64,000 bases of DNA from Hyaloraphidium curvatum (GCA_025558095.1 JAIVFI010000003.1:496001-560000); one strand, 5' to 3'. Shown: positions 21,762-33,788, counted from the stretch's first letter. Numbers and translations are program-made. The notes: a model not told the origin generated them from the sequence alone.

Positions 21762-23430
21762 TCACGTCGCAAACGAGTGGATGCAGAGGACGTTGTTGAA
21801 CCCGTCCGACAGGAGGAAGTCCGGCCCCACGTGGACCGATCCGAGATCTGTGCGGGTCGCGGCATGGTCAGCATCGCCAGCACGACATCCAGAGCCGACC
21901 GAGGCGGGGGAACCCACATGCGGTATGCCTCCAGATAATCCACCCGTCGTCCCGCATCAGGTCGTCCCCAACAAGCCACACCTTGACCGCGCCGTCCGTC
22001 CCTCCCGTCGAAAGTCGCCCACGAGCGAGGTCGAGGTCGATCGACATGACGGTGCCGTGGTTGTGCGCGCGGAAGGAGCGCACGGGGTCGATTGAGGGCG
22101 CCGCGGGGCCGGCGGGGAGGGCGAGGGACCACAGGCGGAGGCGGCAGTCGTCGCCGCCCGAGGCGAGGATACCGCGCGCGGGGTCGCGGCGGAGGGAGCG
22201 CACCGGGCCCCCGTGGGCGCCCTGGATGGCGGTTTCGGGGGCGGAGGGCGGCAGGGGAGGGAAGGATGCCAGGGGCACGCGGATGACGTGTATCGAGCCG
22301 TTGGAGGTGCCGAGCACCAGCAGATCAGCGGAGCAGAGGAAGGAAGTGAGGCGGCCGTTAAGGGTGGGTAGGTCGAGCCGCTTGGTGTCACGGTCCGGGT
22401 CGTAGCAAGGTGGCGAGGGCGTTGCCGCACCGTGCGGCGGACGGGGCGGCAGAGTGATCCTGTGTGCCAGCACAACTCCGTCCAAGCCGGCCGAATAGAC
22501 GACTTTTGTCCTCGCTGCCCGGGTTACCAAAGCCATCCTCGAGGCGACCACACCCGAGTCGCCGGCATCAAAGGAAACAGCGGCATCCCAGCCCTCGAGA
22601 TCGGAACCGGCGAGGTCCATGATTTTGACGCCCACGACGCCCCTGGAGTGGCCCGCTACGACGGCGAGCTCCTCGCCCGTCCACGCGTCCCACACGCGAA
22701 CGGAGCCCGAGCAGCCCGCGGCCACCACGTCCCCGTCGCAGTCCAGGCACGTCGTCTCGGTGGGCTGCCCTTCGTATGTCACCTCGATCTCGCCCGATAT
22801 CGCGTTGATGAGGTGCAGCGGCCCGGCATAGGTTCCCAGGAGTATCATCTGCGGCATGGAGGGCAGAGGGAGAAGCCTGCGCACATAATCGTCCAGAACG
22901 TGGATCGTGCGTGTGCGGAATGAGCCGTCGGCCCACATGGCCTCGCGACGCGCCTCTGCGACGTGCAGGCGGCCGTACAGCGCCTTGAACGGCGAGGGAG
23001 GCGCGATCGCCGGCGAGGGCAGGTCCCCGAGGGCCTCTGCCGCCTCCGCCTGGCCTGCCGCATCGCCTTCAATTTCGCTGTCGTCCTCGAAGTTAAGCGG
23101 CACCGAGCGACGCGCGCCGGGGCTCGCGGGTGCGGCGGCCCTGCCGCTGCCCGAGCCGAAGCGGCGCTTCGCGTCGCCCGGCAGCCCCGCCGAGCGCGCC
23201 GCGCGCGGACGGCCGACGGGCGACGGCGGCTCCCTGCCGGCCAGCGCCGCGCGGCCCCACCGCCGCGCGATCTGCTCGCTCCAGAAGAGGTCCGACGCGT
23301 CGAGCAGCGACAGCGCCCGGCACGTCGCCGCGAGCCGCGCCGCGGACTCGGCATCGAGAAAACCCCGCGCAAGGTGCAACACGAGGTCCGGCGGTAAGTC
23401 TAGCAGCACGGTCGGGGGCTCAGGCTCCAT
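21762..23430 (-). CDS. F-box / WD40-repeat protein
   Basis: Exons 23430-21918 and 21847-21762; 532 aa. The 70-bp intron (21848-21917) starts GTGGGT and has GCTGACC before its CAG. An N-terminal F-box (about 8-55: LLDLPPDLVLHLARGFLDAE, then SAARLAATCRALSLL) is followed by a low-complexity linker and WD40 repeats (about 190-532), for example AAGCSGSVRVWDAWTGEELA, HGGPVRSLRRDPARGILASG and STGGTDGAVKVWLVGDD. Such proteins are usually substrate receptors of SCF ubiquitin ligases. Without the intron the frame ends in a poor tail; the spliced end LGSVHVGPDFLLSDGFNNVL makes a good final blade. Its stop lies 276 bp from U2 copy B's 3' end. Substrate unknown. Confidence 0.85.
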
Positions 23431-23614
23431 CGCACGGGTGCGCCGGGGGTGCGGGGGACACAGGATCGCGCTTCTCCCTCCTGACCAGTCACCCTTTCTC
23501 CTCCCTTCTGAAATCTAGTGAAATCAACCTATGGCAACATACAGGCCATGTAAATTCGAAGTAGAAGACACCAGGGCACAGTCCCGCGTCACAGATCTCG
23601 CTCCCCGCACCCCC

Positions 23615-25536
23615 TCACGGCTCGCCGATCGGCTTCAGCCCGCGCCGCGTCGCATACTGCACGAGCTGCTCCGGCACCTCAGCTAGCGTCGCAGCAGACA
23701 GCGCGCCAAAGTCGTTGGGATTGAAGGCTCTGAACGGGACGAACTGAACGCAGTCCCGTTCGGCCCTCTTGCCGCCCGCCTGAAGCACTGCGTCGTCGCT
23801 GTCCAGCAAATCCATACTGCTGAAGTCCGCACCACCGACGCCGACGATGATGATCGACATTGGAAGCGCGGAGGCGTCGACGACGGCCCTGAGGGGAGGG
23901 TGAGGAGAATGACAAGTGGCTCCCCGACCTCCACACCCACTTTATCGTCTGATCCAGGTCCGTGATGGCGCCATCCGTTATGATGAGCAAGATGCAGTAC
24001 TTGCGCAGGTGCCTGTCGCCGGGGGGCATGGAGGACCGTACCCATTGCCCGATCGAATTGATCGTCGTGGCGAAGATCGTAGGTCCCCAGAGCTGGTTGC
24101 CGTACAGTGACCTGTGCGCCAAGAACCGTCAGTAGCTCGACAGGCGCAGCCGATAGGGACCCACTTATTGTACGCCTCCATCAGCCCCGCCACCCCGATC
24201 ACCTCGGGCCCCACCGCCCCGTTGAGAGGGAAGAAGTGGCTGACAGTCCCATCGGGCAGCTTGGCACCGAAGCCGTAGGCGAGGAACCGCCCGTCGGCGT
24301 CGTACGGTTCGAGCACCTGGCCGACGCTCGACAAGGCACGCTGGTACTCGTTCAGGATCCGCGGATTAGGGTTGCGGTAGTGCAGGCTGGCCGGATGGTT
24401 CGGGTCACCTGTTGGTCGATCGGTGGTTAGATTCCGGGTGCAAAGATCGATGCAGAAGCCATGCCGTTTGATTGCGTGAAATCTATAGACACCGCCAGCT
24501 CGATTTCCGTGCCCGCCGTGATGTAGTCGAGGAAGGAGTACTCGCGCTGGAAAGAGACATCGTCCACGATGATGGTTCCCGAGTTGGTGTACGATTTGCC
24601 CTTCTTGGCCTGCTTCTTGGGCTCGATGAGCGCGAACGTGGCTCCCCGGGTGAAGGCCGACAGGGGCGCCTGAAAAATGCCGATCAGGTCGTGGGTGCCG
24701 TCCCGGTCCCAATCGAAGCACTCGAAACGCAACATCCGATTGACGTCGCCGCCGCAGAGCACGTCCAGCTTCAGTTTGAAGGGCTGCCACACCGGATCAA
24801 GGGTGTTCTTGATCACCTCGGTCTTGTGGACCACAGCAAACGCGCCGTCGTTGCGCGCCTTGGAAATGACGATAAACGGGTCGGACTTCCCGAAGAAGTC
24901 CTTCTTATCCAGCTTGGATCCCCTCAGCCGGAGCGTGACGGACTGCTTGGCGCCTCCGGCGTCGAGCTCCTCCACCTGCACGCGGAGCGTCCCCGGCCGA
25001 GACTGCGCCGAGGCCGGCGCGGGCTTCAGGTCCATCCCGGGAGGCACCTGCATCGAAAACTTGCGCTCGAACGCGTTGACCTTCCCAGAAGCCACCAAGT
25101 TTCCTAATTGCACGTCGACATGACCAAGGTAGTCATGGTCCCGCAACGGTGCCGTTGGCGAGGGGTTATCCACGTCGAGGCACACGATCCTCAGGTTCTG
25201 CACGCTCTCGAAGATGTAGTCCATGACGATCGCTTTCGCGAAGCGGGGGTTGAGCGAGTCCCGAATGACCTCCGTCCGCCCGATCTCAAGCAGCACCTCG
25301 CGCGCCGTCTGTCCGGGCGGGCCGGGACGCAGCTGGCGGAGGAAAACGAACAGCTGGGGGTCCGATTTGCTCGTGATATCAAGATTGGGCAGCTGCGAGC
25401 AGCTGAACCGCAGCTCGACTTTGGCGGCCGGCGCAGCCGGCCCGGGCCCAGGCGCGGAGGCATTGTAGGACGGCAGCCCTGCGGTCGGGGGTGGCGCCGC
25501 GGGGTACGGCGTGTAGGGCGGGAGATTGGCCGACAT
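23615..25536 (-). CDS. Copine 2: two C2 domains plus copine/VWA domain
   Basis: Exons 25536-24465, 24408-24165, 24111-23941 and 23888-23615; 586 aa. The architecture matches copine 1 (14952-16917): a Pro-rich start (MSANLPPYTPYPAAPPP), C2A with LPNLDITSKSDPQLFVFL, C2B with LDKKDFFGKSDPFIVIS, and a copine domain with SIDFTQSNG, LLIITDGAITDLDQT and SIIIVGVGGADF. The two proteins are highly similar throughout, but exon 1 here is unbroken where copine 1 has two introns. The first intron (24409-24464) is most easily read as GC-AG: the exon must end AACG to give SNGDPNHP, the intron starts GCATGG, and a perfect CTAAC precedes CAACAG. Function as for copine 1. Confidence 0.92.
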
Positions 25537-25859
25537 GCCGCGACGGTGTTGCGTTTGAGCTGTGCTGTTTGGACTCGCGGACTCCGATTGGCAATCGGCA
25601 CGAGGCGGCGCCTGGCCGGCGCGGCTCGAGCCGTGACTTCCCCAGATCGATTCGTTCCTGGCGTCTAAAGTCATCTTGGAGCTACATGCTGTTTTGCCGA
25701 GGGGGTGATCTCGGGCGTGGTCAGCCCAGGCGATCGGATCTGAGGCGTCTGGACTTGACCAAGACCCCAGCATGCATCGCAGGCTCCAAACTGCCAAAAG
25801 ACATTCATATTTGAACTTCCGACGCAGGTGCTCGAATGATCAGCACAACGACAAAGAAA
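25537..25859. other. Gene-free gap between copine 2 start and coiled-coil gene end
   Basis: 323 bp. It holds the copine 2 promoter (minus strand reads away to the left) and the 3' end of the coiled-coil gene. No ORF or RNA is supported. Confidence 0.5.
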
Positions 25860-28800
25860 TCACGACATAGATACTGTAGATTCACCGTCCCTCGCGGGGA
25901 GCCACCGAGACGAGCCCTTCGCCTCGGTGATGAGCTGGTCCACGGCGTCGCCGAGCTGCAAAAGCAGCGCGTCAATGTCCACGCCCTCGTCCCCCAAGGA
26001 GCCGTGCTCGTCCGCGGCGCCGAGCCGCGAGTTGGCGGATGCCGCGGAAGAGGCCAGCACCGTCTCGGTGGCACCGATTGTGGAGGCGTCCCGATCCACG
26101 GAGAAGGCGGCGGAATGCTGTGACTGCGAAGGCCGCCGGCCGCCCAGGTCACTGCCCGCCAGCCAATGAAAATCGCCCGACTGCGAGTCACGGGCGTGGA
26201 CCCCGGCGTCGTGAACTACCGGAGCACCTCTGCCGCCCTCTCCGCGGCTTGCAACACTGGCCGCCTCGGTCGAAGGCTGGGCCGAGGTAGCTTCGGGCTC
26301 GAATGCTCCGAGAACTCGAGCCAGAACGACGGGATTCGTTCCGCGGTCGGCGCCGTCCGCGCTTGTCGGCGACCATTTGCTGGAGCTCCCTCCGTCAGCG
26401 CCATTGCCTAGGCCGTTCAATGTGCCTCCAGAAGAGGAGGTGCCGATGCTTCCGCCGGTATCGGCAGGGGTGAGCATTGCGGAGGCAAGAACGGTACCGT
26501 AGCCGGGGCTCCGCAGGACCCTCGGCAGCGTCGCAGACGGCGTGACTGTCGGTGTCGACGCGGCGGAGACGACCGAGTTATCGAAATGCAGGGCAAATAG
26601 CGCACTGGAGATGGCCAGCAGAGTGGCATCGACCGTGGCCGGGTCCGAAGGGGTATTGAAGATGTCGAAGCTGTTTGGATCGAGAGGATTAATCCGATAG
26701 ATCCAACGAGGTCTGCGACATCGTACCTGAAAGAGACTTTCGACCCGCTCGACCCGTCGCCGTCGAAGATCCCGCTCTTCTTCAACGTTTCCATCACTCT
26801 CCGCCCAACGTTCCGAAGCTCCTCCGCGTTGGACTCGGCGGAGTCTTTCAAAGCGCAAACCAGTTGGTATCTCTGTTTGAGATCCGCTTGATCCAACGCG
26901 GATCCATCCGTGTCGATCGTCTGGCTCGCGTTGTCGCTCGTGGACCTGTTCCAAACGAAACGCTCGCCCGCCGAAGCACTCCGGGGCAAGCTCGGCTCGT
27001 CGTAGGCTGCAGCTTCGGCCTTGTTTCCTTCGAGCTCTGCTGCCATCTGCGCGTTGCGGGAGGCCGTGGCGGCCAGACGCGCCTCGAGTTCCCGGAGCTC
27101 GGCTTCTCTGTCGGCAATCTCCTGCTCTTCGGTTCGGAGCCGTTCCCTGAGCTCTTCGACAGCAATGAGCAGCTCCGGACCACGAGCAGCCGCCGCCTCG
27201 ACTTCTTCCTCAAGCTCCACCACGCGCAAGCCGCTGATCCGTGCCGCTTCCTGCATGACACGGAGGTCCGACTCCAGCGACTCGGCCTTGCCCCGCAAAT
27301 CTGCCGCCCTGCGGTCCTCCTCGAGGATCGCCGCCTCGATGTTGGCAATATCGGCTTCCGCGGTGGTGACGATGAGCTTGGCGGCGACCAGCTTCTCCCG
27401 GAGATCGGCCACTCGGCGCTCGGCGCTCGACTTGAGGACCAGCTGGCTCATCAGGTCCGATTCGAGAGCGGCCACTTCGGCCTCGAGCGCAACCGTCTCC
27501 GTCCGAGCCACGCTCAGGGCAGAACTCGCGGAGTCAAGATGTGCCTTGACCTCGGTCGCATCGGCAGATTCCGCCCCATTTGGCGACTCGTCGGGAACGG
27601 AAAGCGCCGCTCTCTGCTCCAGTTGCGCGCTCGCAGAAGCTGAAATAGGCGAATCTGCTGCCCTCGCCGCACCAAGACTCTTGGCGTTCGCCAGTTCGAG
27701 CTCAAGGGCTTCAGTCCGTGCGGCGCTTTCCGCTGCCCGCGCCGCTTCGATGGCAAGCTCGGCTTCCAGCGCAGCTGCAGCTGCCGCAAGGCGCTTGGCT
27801 GCATCGCCGGAAGCATCTAGCCGCACGCGCAATTCTCCAACGTGCGCTTGAGCGAGGATCTGGCGAGCTTGTTCAGCCGCGAGTTCCGCCTCCAGTGCTG
27901 ACGTCTCCGAAACGCGAGTTTTGCACTCCTCCTTGACCGCCAGAAGTTTCGGCTCGAGATTTGCTTTACGCGCAGCGGCCTCCGCGACGCGCGACTCCTC
28001 CGTCACCAGTTCGGCTTCCAGCTCGGCAAGCTCCGACACAGCACGCTCCGAGGCTGCTTTCGTATCCTCGATCCGGATCCGAAGCTCCTCCACCTTGGCC
28101 GCAGCCTCCCGTTGCCGCTCCGCCTCGGTCAAAAGAGCCGCTTCCTGCCTCCCGTGCTCATCCTCCAACTCGTCGGCACGCTTCCTGGCCGTTGCGAGCT
28201 TTTCTGAGGTTTCGGCGACCCGCGATTGCGTTTCAGCGAAAGCGGACTCCATTGCCAAGAGGTCCGATCGAGTTCTTTCTGCCTCTCGCCGCGCCTCCTC
28301 AATCACAGTTTGCAGCTCCGTTACGCGCGTTTCGGCGTCGGCCTTGCGGGCCATCTCGGCGGCCAACGCTGCCTCCAAATCCGTCAGCTCCAACAAACAG
28401 GCATCCGCCGCCTCCTTGTTGCCGAGAAGATCCTTCGCAAGCACGTCCTTCCGGGCAACAGCCTCGTCGAAACGCGTCCGTTCTTCGGTGACTTGCTCTT
28501 CGAGCGCAGAAAGCTCGAGGGCGACCTTTGCGCTCTCATCCCGTGCTGCAGAAAGGTCGCCCGCAAGAATTTCCAATGCGGTTTGCCGGGTGGCGTTGTC
28601 GTCCTTGATGGACAGCAGCTCCTTCTCGAGCGAATCCTTCCGCACCGCTGCATCGCCCGCTTTGGAACGCTCCGATTTCATCTGCGCCTCGATTGCAGCC
28701 GTATCAGCAGCTGCTTTCCCAGCATCCTCGGTCGCTGCCGCCAGGGCAGCCTTCAACGCGACCACGGCCGCAACTGCTGTGGCAGCATCGTTCTTGACCG

Positions 28801-31800
28801 CTTCCAGCTCGTTCTCGAACGACGCCTTCTGCTCCGAGAACTCTGCGATCCGCGACCGCTCCTTGGAGAGCTGTGCTTCAAGAGCCGATACCTGCGTCGA
28901 CAGTTTCTCCGCTTCGACGAGAGTCGTGCGAAGATCGGCATCCAAAGCTTCGATAGCGGACGCCTGTGCGGCTGCCTGGTCCCGGCAAGCCTGCAGCTCC
29001 TGCTCAAGGGCGTCCTTGCCCGCAGAGATATCCGAGAGCCGCGACCGCTCCGAGTCCAGTTGCGCTTCCAGAGCGACAGAGTCTGGCGCAACGATCTCCT
29101 CTTCAACGACCAGCTCACGCTCAGGACTCAAAGAAGCGGCTTCGGATGCCAACCCGGCGATTTCCTTCGGTGCAACAGATGGAGCGATCTGCAACTGCGA
29201 GTCCCTTAGCCTTCCTTCCCGCATCGCACGTGACGAAAGCAGCCTCACCTCCAGTTGTGTAGCTCGTGCAGAAACTTCTAGTGCATCTGTCGTCGCCACG
29301 TCCAAAACCGACGCCTCCAATTCCAAGCCGGCTTTACGCGCGGTTGCTTCGGCGACCCGCGACCGCTCCAATGCCAGTTGCTCCTGGAGTGCCTGCGCGT
29401 CGGCGGAGAACTTGGCCACTTCATCGCGAACAGCACCGAGAGCTGCTTCCGCGACAGCTACTTGGGCAACGAGCGACGTAACCTCGTCCTTGCAGGTCTG
29501 CAGCTCCGCGGCGAGAACCCCCTTGCGCCGGTCAGCTTCGGCGGCATTTGACCGTTCCGCGGCGAGCTGCTCCTCCAAAGCGGCAAGGTCCGTTGAAACC
29601 CGTTGCGCTTCGTCCCGCGCGGCGAGCAAAAGGACCTCTGAGTCGGCAAGTTGCGATGTCTTCGCGGCCACGTCTTCCCTGCACGACTGCAACTCGTTCT
29701 CGGCAGCTTCTTTCCGCTGTGCCACGTCGGCGAGGTCTGCGGCGCCCTTCTGCCTTGCGTCCTCGATCTCTTTAACAGCTGCCTCGAGCGCGGCAAGCTC
29801 CAAAGCACGGGTCGCGAGCTCATCCTTCGATACCCGGAGCTCCCCGGCGAGAACATCCTTGCGCTGCCCGGCTTCGACGGCAGCTGATTGTTCCGCGGCA
29901 ATCTGCACCTCCAACCCGACAATGTCGGCGGCAATTTTCTGCGCTTCGTCCCGCGCGGCCAGCAAAGCGGCCTCCGAATCGGCAAGCTGCCTTGCCTTTG
30001 CCGCGGCGTCGTCCCTGCAGGCTTGTAAATCCTTCTCGGCGGCCTCCTTCTGTTGCGCCACATCGGCGAGATCCGCAGCAGCTTCCTGTTTCGCGTCCTC
30101 GATCTCCTTGACCGAGGCCTCGAGCGCGGCAAGCTCCGACGTCCGCGCCACGAGCTCGTCCTTGGATGTCTGTAGCTGGTCCTGCAGCGTCCCTTTGCGG
30201 GTTTCGGCTTCGGCAGCAGACGACCGTTCCGCGGCTAGCTGCTCCTCCAATCCGGCAAGGTCCGCGGAGACCTTCTGCGCTTCGTCCCGCGCGGCCAGCA
30301 AAGCTGCCTCCGAATCGGCTAGCAGCAACGCTTTTGCGGCCGCATCGTCCCTGTAGGCCTGCAAATTCTTCTCGGCGGCCTCTCTCCGTTGCACCATGTC
30401 GGCAAGGTCCGCGACGGCCTTCTGTCTCTCGTCACCGATCTCCTTGACGGCAACCTCGAGCGCGTCGAGTTCCGACGTCCGCGCGGTGAGCTCCTCCTTG
30501 GACGCTTGCAGCCGGTCCTGAAGTTCAGCCTTGCGCTTCTCGGCCTCAGCAACCTTTGCCCGCTCCGATGCCAGTTGCTCCTCCAACCCAGCGGTGTCCG
30601 ATGCGGATTTATCGCCCTCCTTCTGCGCGTCCTTCAGCGCAGCTTCCAGAACCGCCTGCGATTCGGCAAGCTGCGACGCCTTCGCAGCGGCTTCGTCCTT
30701 GAATGCCTGCAGGTCCTTCTCGACGGCCTCTCTCCGTTGCGCCATTTCGGCAAGGTCCGCGACGGCTTTCTGCCTCTCGTCCTCGAGCTCCTTGATCGCG
30801 GCCTCGAGAGAAGCAAAGTCCGACGTCCGCGCCGCGAGCTCCTCCTTGGACGTCTGCAGGTCCTTCTGCAGCGCCACCTTGCGGGTTTCGGCCTCGGCTG
30901 CCTTTGCCCGCTCCGACGCCAGCTGCTCCTCCAGCGCCGCCATGTCCGATGCGGATCTGTCGGCCTCCCGCTGCGCGTCCCTGAGCGACGCTTCCAAAGC
31001 GGCCACGGCCGCCAGTCCGGCCGCCGCCGCATCCTGCACCGACTTGAGCCGGTCCGCCAGCACGTCCTTTTCCCGCTCGGCAGCCTCGGCCCGCGCCTGC
31101 TCCGCCGCGAGCGGCCCGCGCAGGTCGTCGGCCGCAGTCGCCGTCTGATCGGCGTGATCCCGCGCCGTCCGCAACGCCGCGGATTGCTCCTGCACGCGGA
31201 CCTCGGAGTTCGTGGTGCTGCGTGCCTCTGAGGCGAGCCCTGCGAGGCCGGCGACCACGGTAGCACCTCCGACGACCGCGGCAACCGATCCCAAAGTGGT
31301 TGCGCCGCGCGATTCCGCGGAACTGCCGGCTTCCTGGGCTGCCTTCAAGGCTTCCTGCAGCGCCGCGCTCTTCCTTTCCGCGTCAAGTTCGGCCTGCACG
31401 GCGGCGAGCGCGAAGGCGGTGTCGCCCGGCCGCGAGACGTCTGGAGCCGGGGAGGAGACGAACTCGGTCGCGGCGGAGGAGGGTGCCGGGGATATCGGCG
31501 CGTCCGAGTGCTTGGGGGTTGCGGGCTCGGGAACCAGGAGGCCGGGCTCTTCCGGCGCGGCTTCGGGGAGGTCCGGCGCGAGGCCGCGCCCCGAGTTCGT
31601 GGCGGTGGCAATGCCGCGCCCCGAGTTCGTGGCGGTGGCAATGATGGCTGTGACGACGGGAGCTGCCTCTGAAGCCGAGGACGTTGGCGCAGCGTCCAAG
31701 CTTTCGGTCGCGACGATATGCGCGGGCCGAGCACCGGTCTCCGCCTCTGCCTTGAGCTTCCCGTACGAGTGCTGAAGGTATCGTACGCCGACTTCTAGAC

Positions 31801-32570
31801 CGGCCAGCCGTGCGCGGGCGGTCCGCAGCTCATCCTTGGTCCGCTTGAGTTCGTCACCGGCATCGGGCGGGGCCAAAGCCGCGGCGTCCCCGGGAGAGGG
31901 CGGCTCCACGTCCACCAGAGGAAGATCATGCCCAGTTGCAAGCGACCGTTCGGCTGCATTCACGTCGATTTGCAAGTCGGCGACTGGCTCCGCGTCCGAG
32001 GAGGAGATTCCGCCGGCGAGTTCGTCGCCGACGTCGAGGGAACCGGGAAGGATCAGCGGCGTCCCGGACTTTGCGTCCAGCAGGCCGCGCAGCACGACCT
32101 GGCGATGCCGACGGGCGTGAGAAGGCAGAGACGGACATCATCGGTCGAGAACACACCTCTTCCTGAAGCAACAGCGCGACCAGCGCCCCGGCTGCCCCGA
32201 CCAGCAGCGCCGACCACACGCCCGACGCCGTCCCCGACCCCGCGTGCCCGGCAGCGACCCTCAGCGTGCCCAGCTCGGTCTCCAGCGCGGCACGGCCCTC
32301 CTCTGCGCGCGCCAGCCGCGCGGCCAGCGAGCTCGAGCGGTTGCGCTCCGCGATGAGCAGCAGCTCGAGCTGCACGGCCTTGGCGTTCGTCGGCAGCGGC
32401 GCGGGCGGCGTGGCGGGGCCGCGGCGCGCGACCAGCGAGAGCGCGAAGCCGAGCAGCAGGAGCGCGGAGATCCACAGCGTCGGCGGCGACCGCGGCGGCC
32501 GCGCGGCAGTCCGCCCCGCGGGCCGCCGCTCGGGGCGCGGCGCTTCCGTCTCCGCTCGATCGGCCGCCAT
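25860..32570 (-). CDS. Giant membrane-anchored coiled-coil protein
   Basis: Exons 32570-32157, 32098-26727 and 26670-25860; 2198 aa; introns of 58 and 56 bp. The N-terminus is short and basic, then a hydrophobic helix (about 36-55, LWISALLLLGFALSLVARR), a short coiled coil and a second hydrophobic stretch (about 112-132, VWSALLVGAAGALVALLL). A third Gly/Ala-rich hydrophobic run occurs near residue 400. From about 420 to 1850 it is almost unbroken Ala/Glu/Lys/Asp coiled coil, including the 112-residue repeats listed below. The last 300 residues are Ser/Gly-rich with a final helix (VDIDALLLQLGDAVDQLI). No motor or named domain is seen. It could be a Golgi, nuclear-envelope or ER tether (inference). 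Without the 56-bp intron the second exon would run out of frame to 26417, so the final join is well supported. Confidence 0.8.
29530..30630 (-). repeat. 336-bp tandem repeat coding 112 residues (16 heptads)
   Basis: Equivalent points, such as the GCGGC(C/G)AGCA motif, occur at 29619, 29955 and 30291, exactly 336 bp apart; a fourth, more diverged unit follows with a 12-bp insertion. Each unit reads roughly EKDLQACRDDAAAKARQLAD, SEAALLAARDEAQK, GLEEQLAAERS, RKDVLAGELR, SKDELATR and ALEAAVKEIEDAR. The 112-residue period is a whole number of heptads, so units can be gained or lost without breaking coiled-coil register. Edges are approximate. Confidence 0.8.
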
Positions 32571-32951
32571 GCCGAGCCCGGAGTTCAGGACGCCGGGGCC
32601 GATTGGTGGACCCGGTCGGAGTTGCGGCTCGGAGTCCCCCGCGGCAAGCCCTGATCGGCCGCAGCGCGCTCGAGCCCCTTCATGGACGACCGTGGACGTG
32701 GACAGCGGCAATGGAAATGGGAAAAGACTTCCAAGAACATGATTAATTGACTGACGCATTGTACAGGATGATGGCAACTTCCCCGCCGTCCGGCGGCGAG
32801 GTGACAACGATTGGCAGACGGCATGCACCCGACGCTCTACAGGTAAGAAAATCCCGCATCCGCGTTCTTTTTGGGCTTATCGTTGTTGCTTCAAGCAGGA
32901 TCCAGGGGTCCTGCACCCCGTGACAGATCTGTGATGATGAACTGAGGCTGA
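32571..32951. other. Gap between coiled-coil start and zinc-finger-like gene 1
   Basis: 381 bp. It holds the coiled-coil gene's promoter and the 3' side of the gene ending at 32952. Both genes are on the minus strand. No other feature seen. Confidence 0.5.
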
Positions 32952-33788
32952 TCACGCCTCCAGTCCATCAGCAAGATCAATGTACTCGTAAGGAAAGTCC
33001 TCAGGGGCGTCGCCCAGCACCTGGGCTATCGTGGCATCGAGCACGGCCGATGCCAGGGCGTGGATGTCCTGCAGCGTGCGTCCGTGCGCCACCACCATCA
33101 GGTGGTCCAGCAGGGCGTCGATCGCGGCCCTTTGGCAGGCCGGATCGGGATTGAGCGTCGCGACGTGAAGCTCGACGGTCGTTTGGAAGAGCTCCTGCTT
33201 GAGCGCCACCTCGGAGGGCGAGGGCTTCTCGAACTCTTCGAACTTGGCCATCGCCGACCACTGATCGACCGGCTGATCAGCCTCATCGGAGGGCTCGGCA
33301 TCGCCCAGGGGCTCGCCGCGGGACATGGGGCTGAGCGTTTCGTCGTCCCCGTCTTCCTCGGCTTTGACGGCGGGCGAGCGGGGCTCGGCGCGGGGGGCTT
33401 GCGCGGCTCTTTTGCGCGCGGCCGTGATGCGCTGCCCGCGCCGCCTCACACTCTGCACCTTTGCGCGGCCGGGGCAGGCCGCCCTTTTGATGTGGCGGTT
33501 GAGGTTTCCCCCCATCTGACCCTCGTCGACGGCCTGCGGTCCGATGACCTCCCGGCAGTGCGGGCACAGGCTGACGATGCGGGGCTTCGATTTCCCGCCC
33601 GTGGCGCGGGCTTTGCCGCGCCGCGGGGCGGCGGAATCATCGGGGACGACGAAAATCGGGGTCGCGGCGGTGCCGTTCGACTCCCATTGCAGGTGGGAGA
33701 TGTGCTGCGCATCGGGGAACCTGCTTCGCAGTTCGGTGCAGAGTTCGTCAAAAGCGCCGTCGGCGCGTTCTCTAGGGCGGTCGGACAT
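32952..33788 (-). CDS. Zinc-finger-like protein, local family member 1
   Basis: Single exon, 278 aa. The N-terminal ~80 residues (ELCTELRSRFPDAQHISHL; TPIFVVPDD) lead into a putative zinc-binding motif at about 75-112: SLCPHC, a spacer, GGNLNRHIKRAAC. A basic patch (VQSVRRRGQRITAARKRAA), an acidic SP-rich linker and a helical C-terminal domain (about 190-275, ALKQELFQTTVELHVATLNP; AIDALLDHLMVVAHGRTLQ) follow. The same order, C-x2-C then N-x-N-[RK]-H, occurs in the proteins at 36176 and 38189. The finger resembles a BED or C2HC type, which suggests DNA binding, but I cannot assign it to a named family. Confidence 0.7.
   Translation of the reverse strand: MSDRPRERADGAFDELCTELRSRFPDAQHISHLQWESNGTAATPIFVVPDDSAAPRRGKARATGGKSKPRIVSLCPHCREVIGPQAVDEGQMGGNLNRHIKRAACPGRAKVQSVRRRGQRITAARKRAAQAPRAEPRSPAVKAEEDGDDETLSPMSRGEPLGDAEPSDEADQPVDQWSAMAKFEEFEKPSPSEVALKQELFQTTVELHVATLNPDPACQRAAIDALLDHLMVVAHGRTLQDIHALASAVLDATIAQVLGDAPEDFPYEYIDLADGLEA

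Noticed and set aside
21260-22132. 290-aa minus-strand frame running through U2 copy B
   Set aside because: It lies antisense to the conserved snRNA and in the wrong frame of the WD40 gene; no conserved protein content.
26417-26726. In-frame continuation of the coiled-coil exon past 26727
   Set aside because: The tail becomes Ser/Pro/Arg low-quality sequence. A 56-bp intron (26671-26726) restores a natural C-terminus in the next frame.
27921-30356. 811-aa open frame on the plus strand
   Set aside because: It is antisense to the giant coiled coil, Ser/Ala-rich with no motif, and arises from the GC-rich codon bias of the minus-strand gene.
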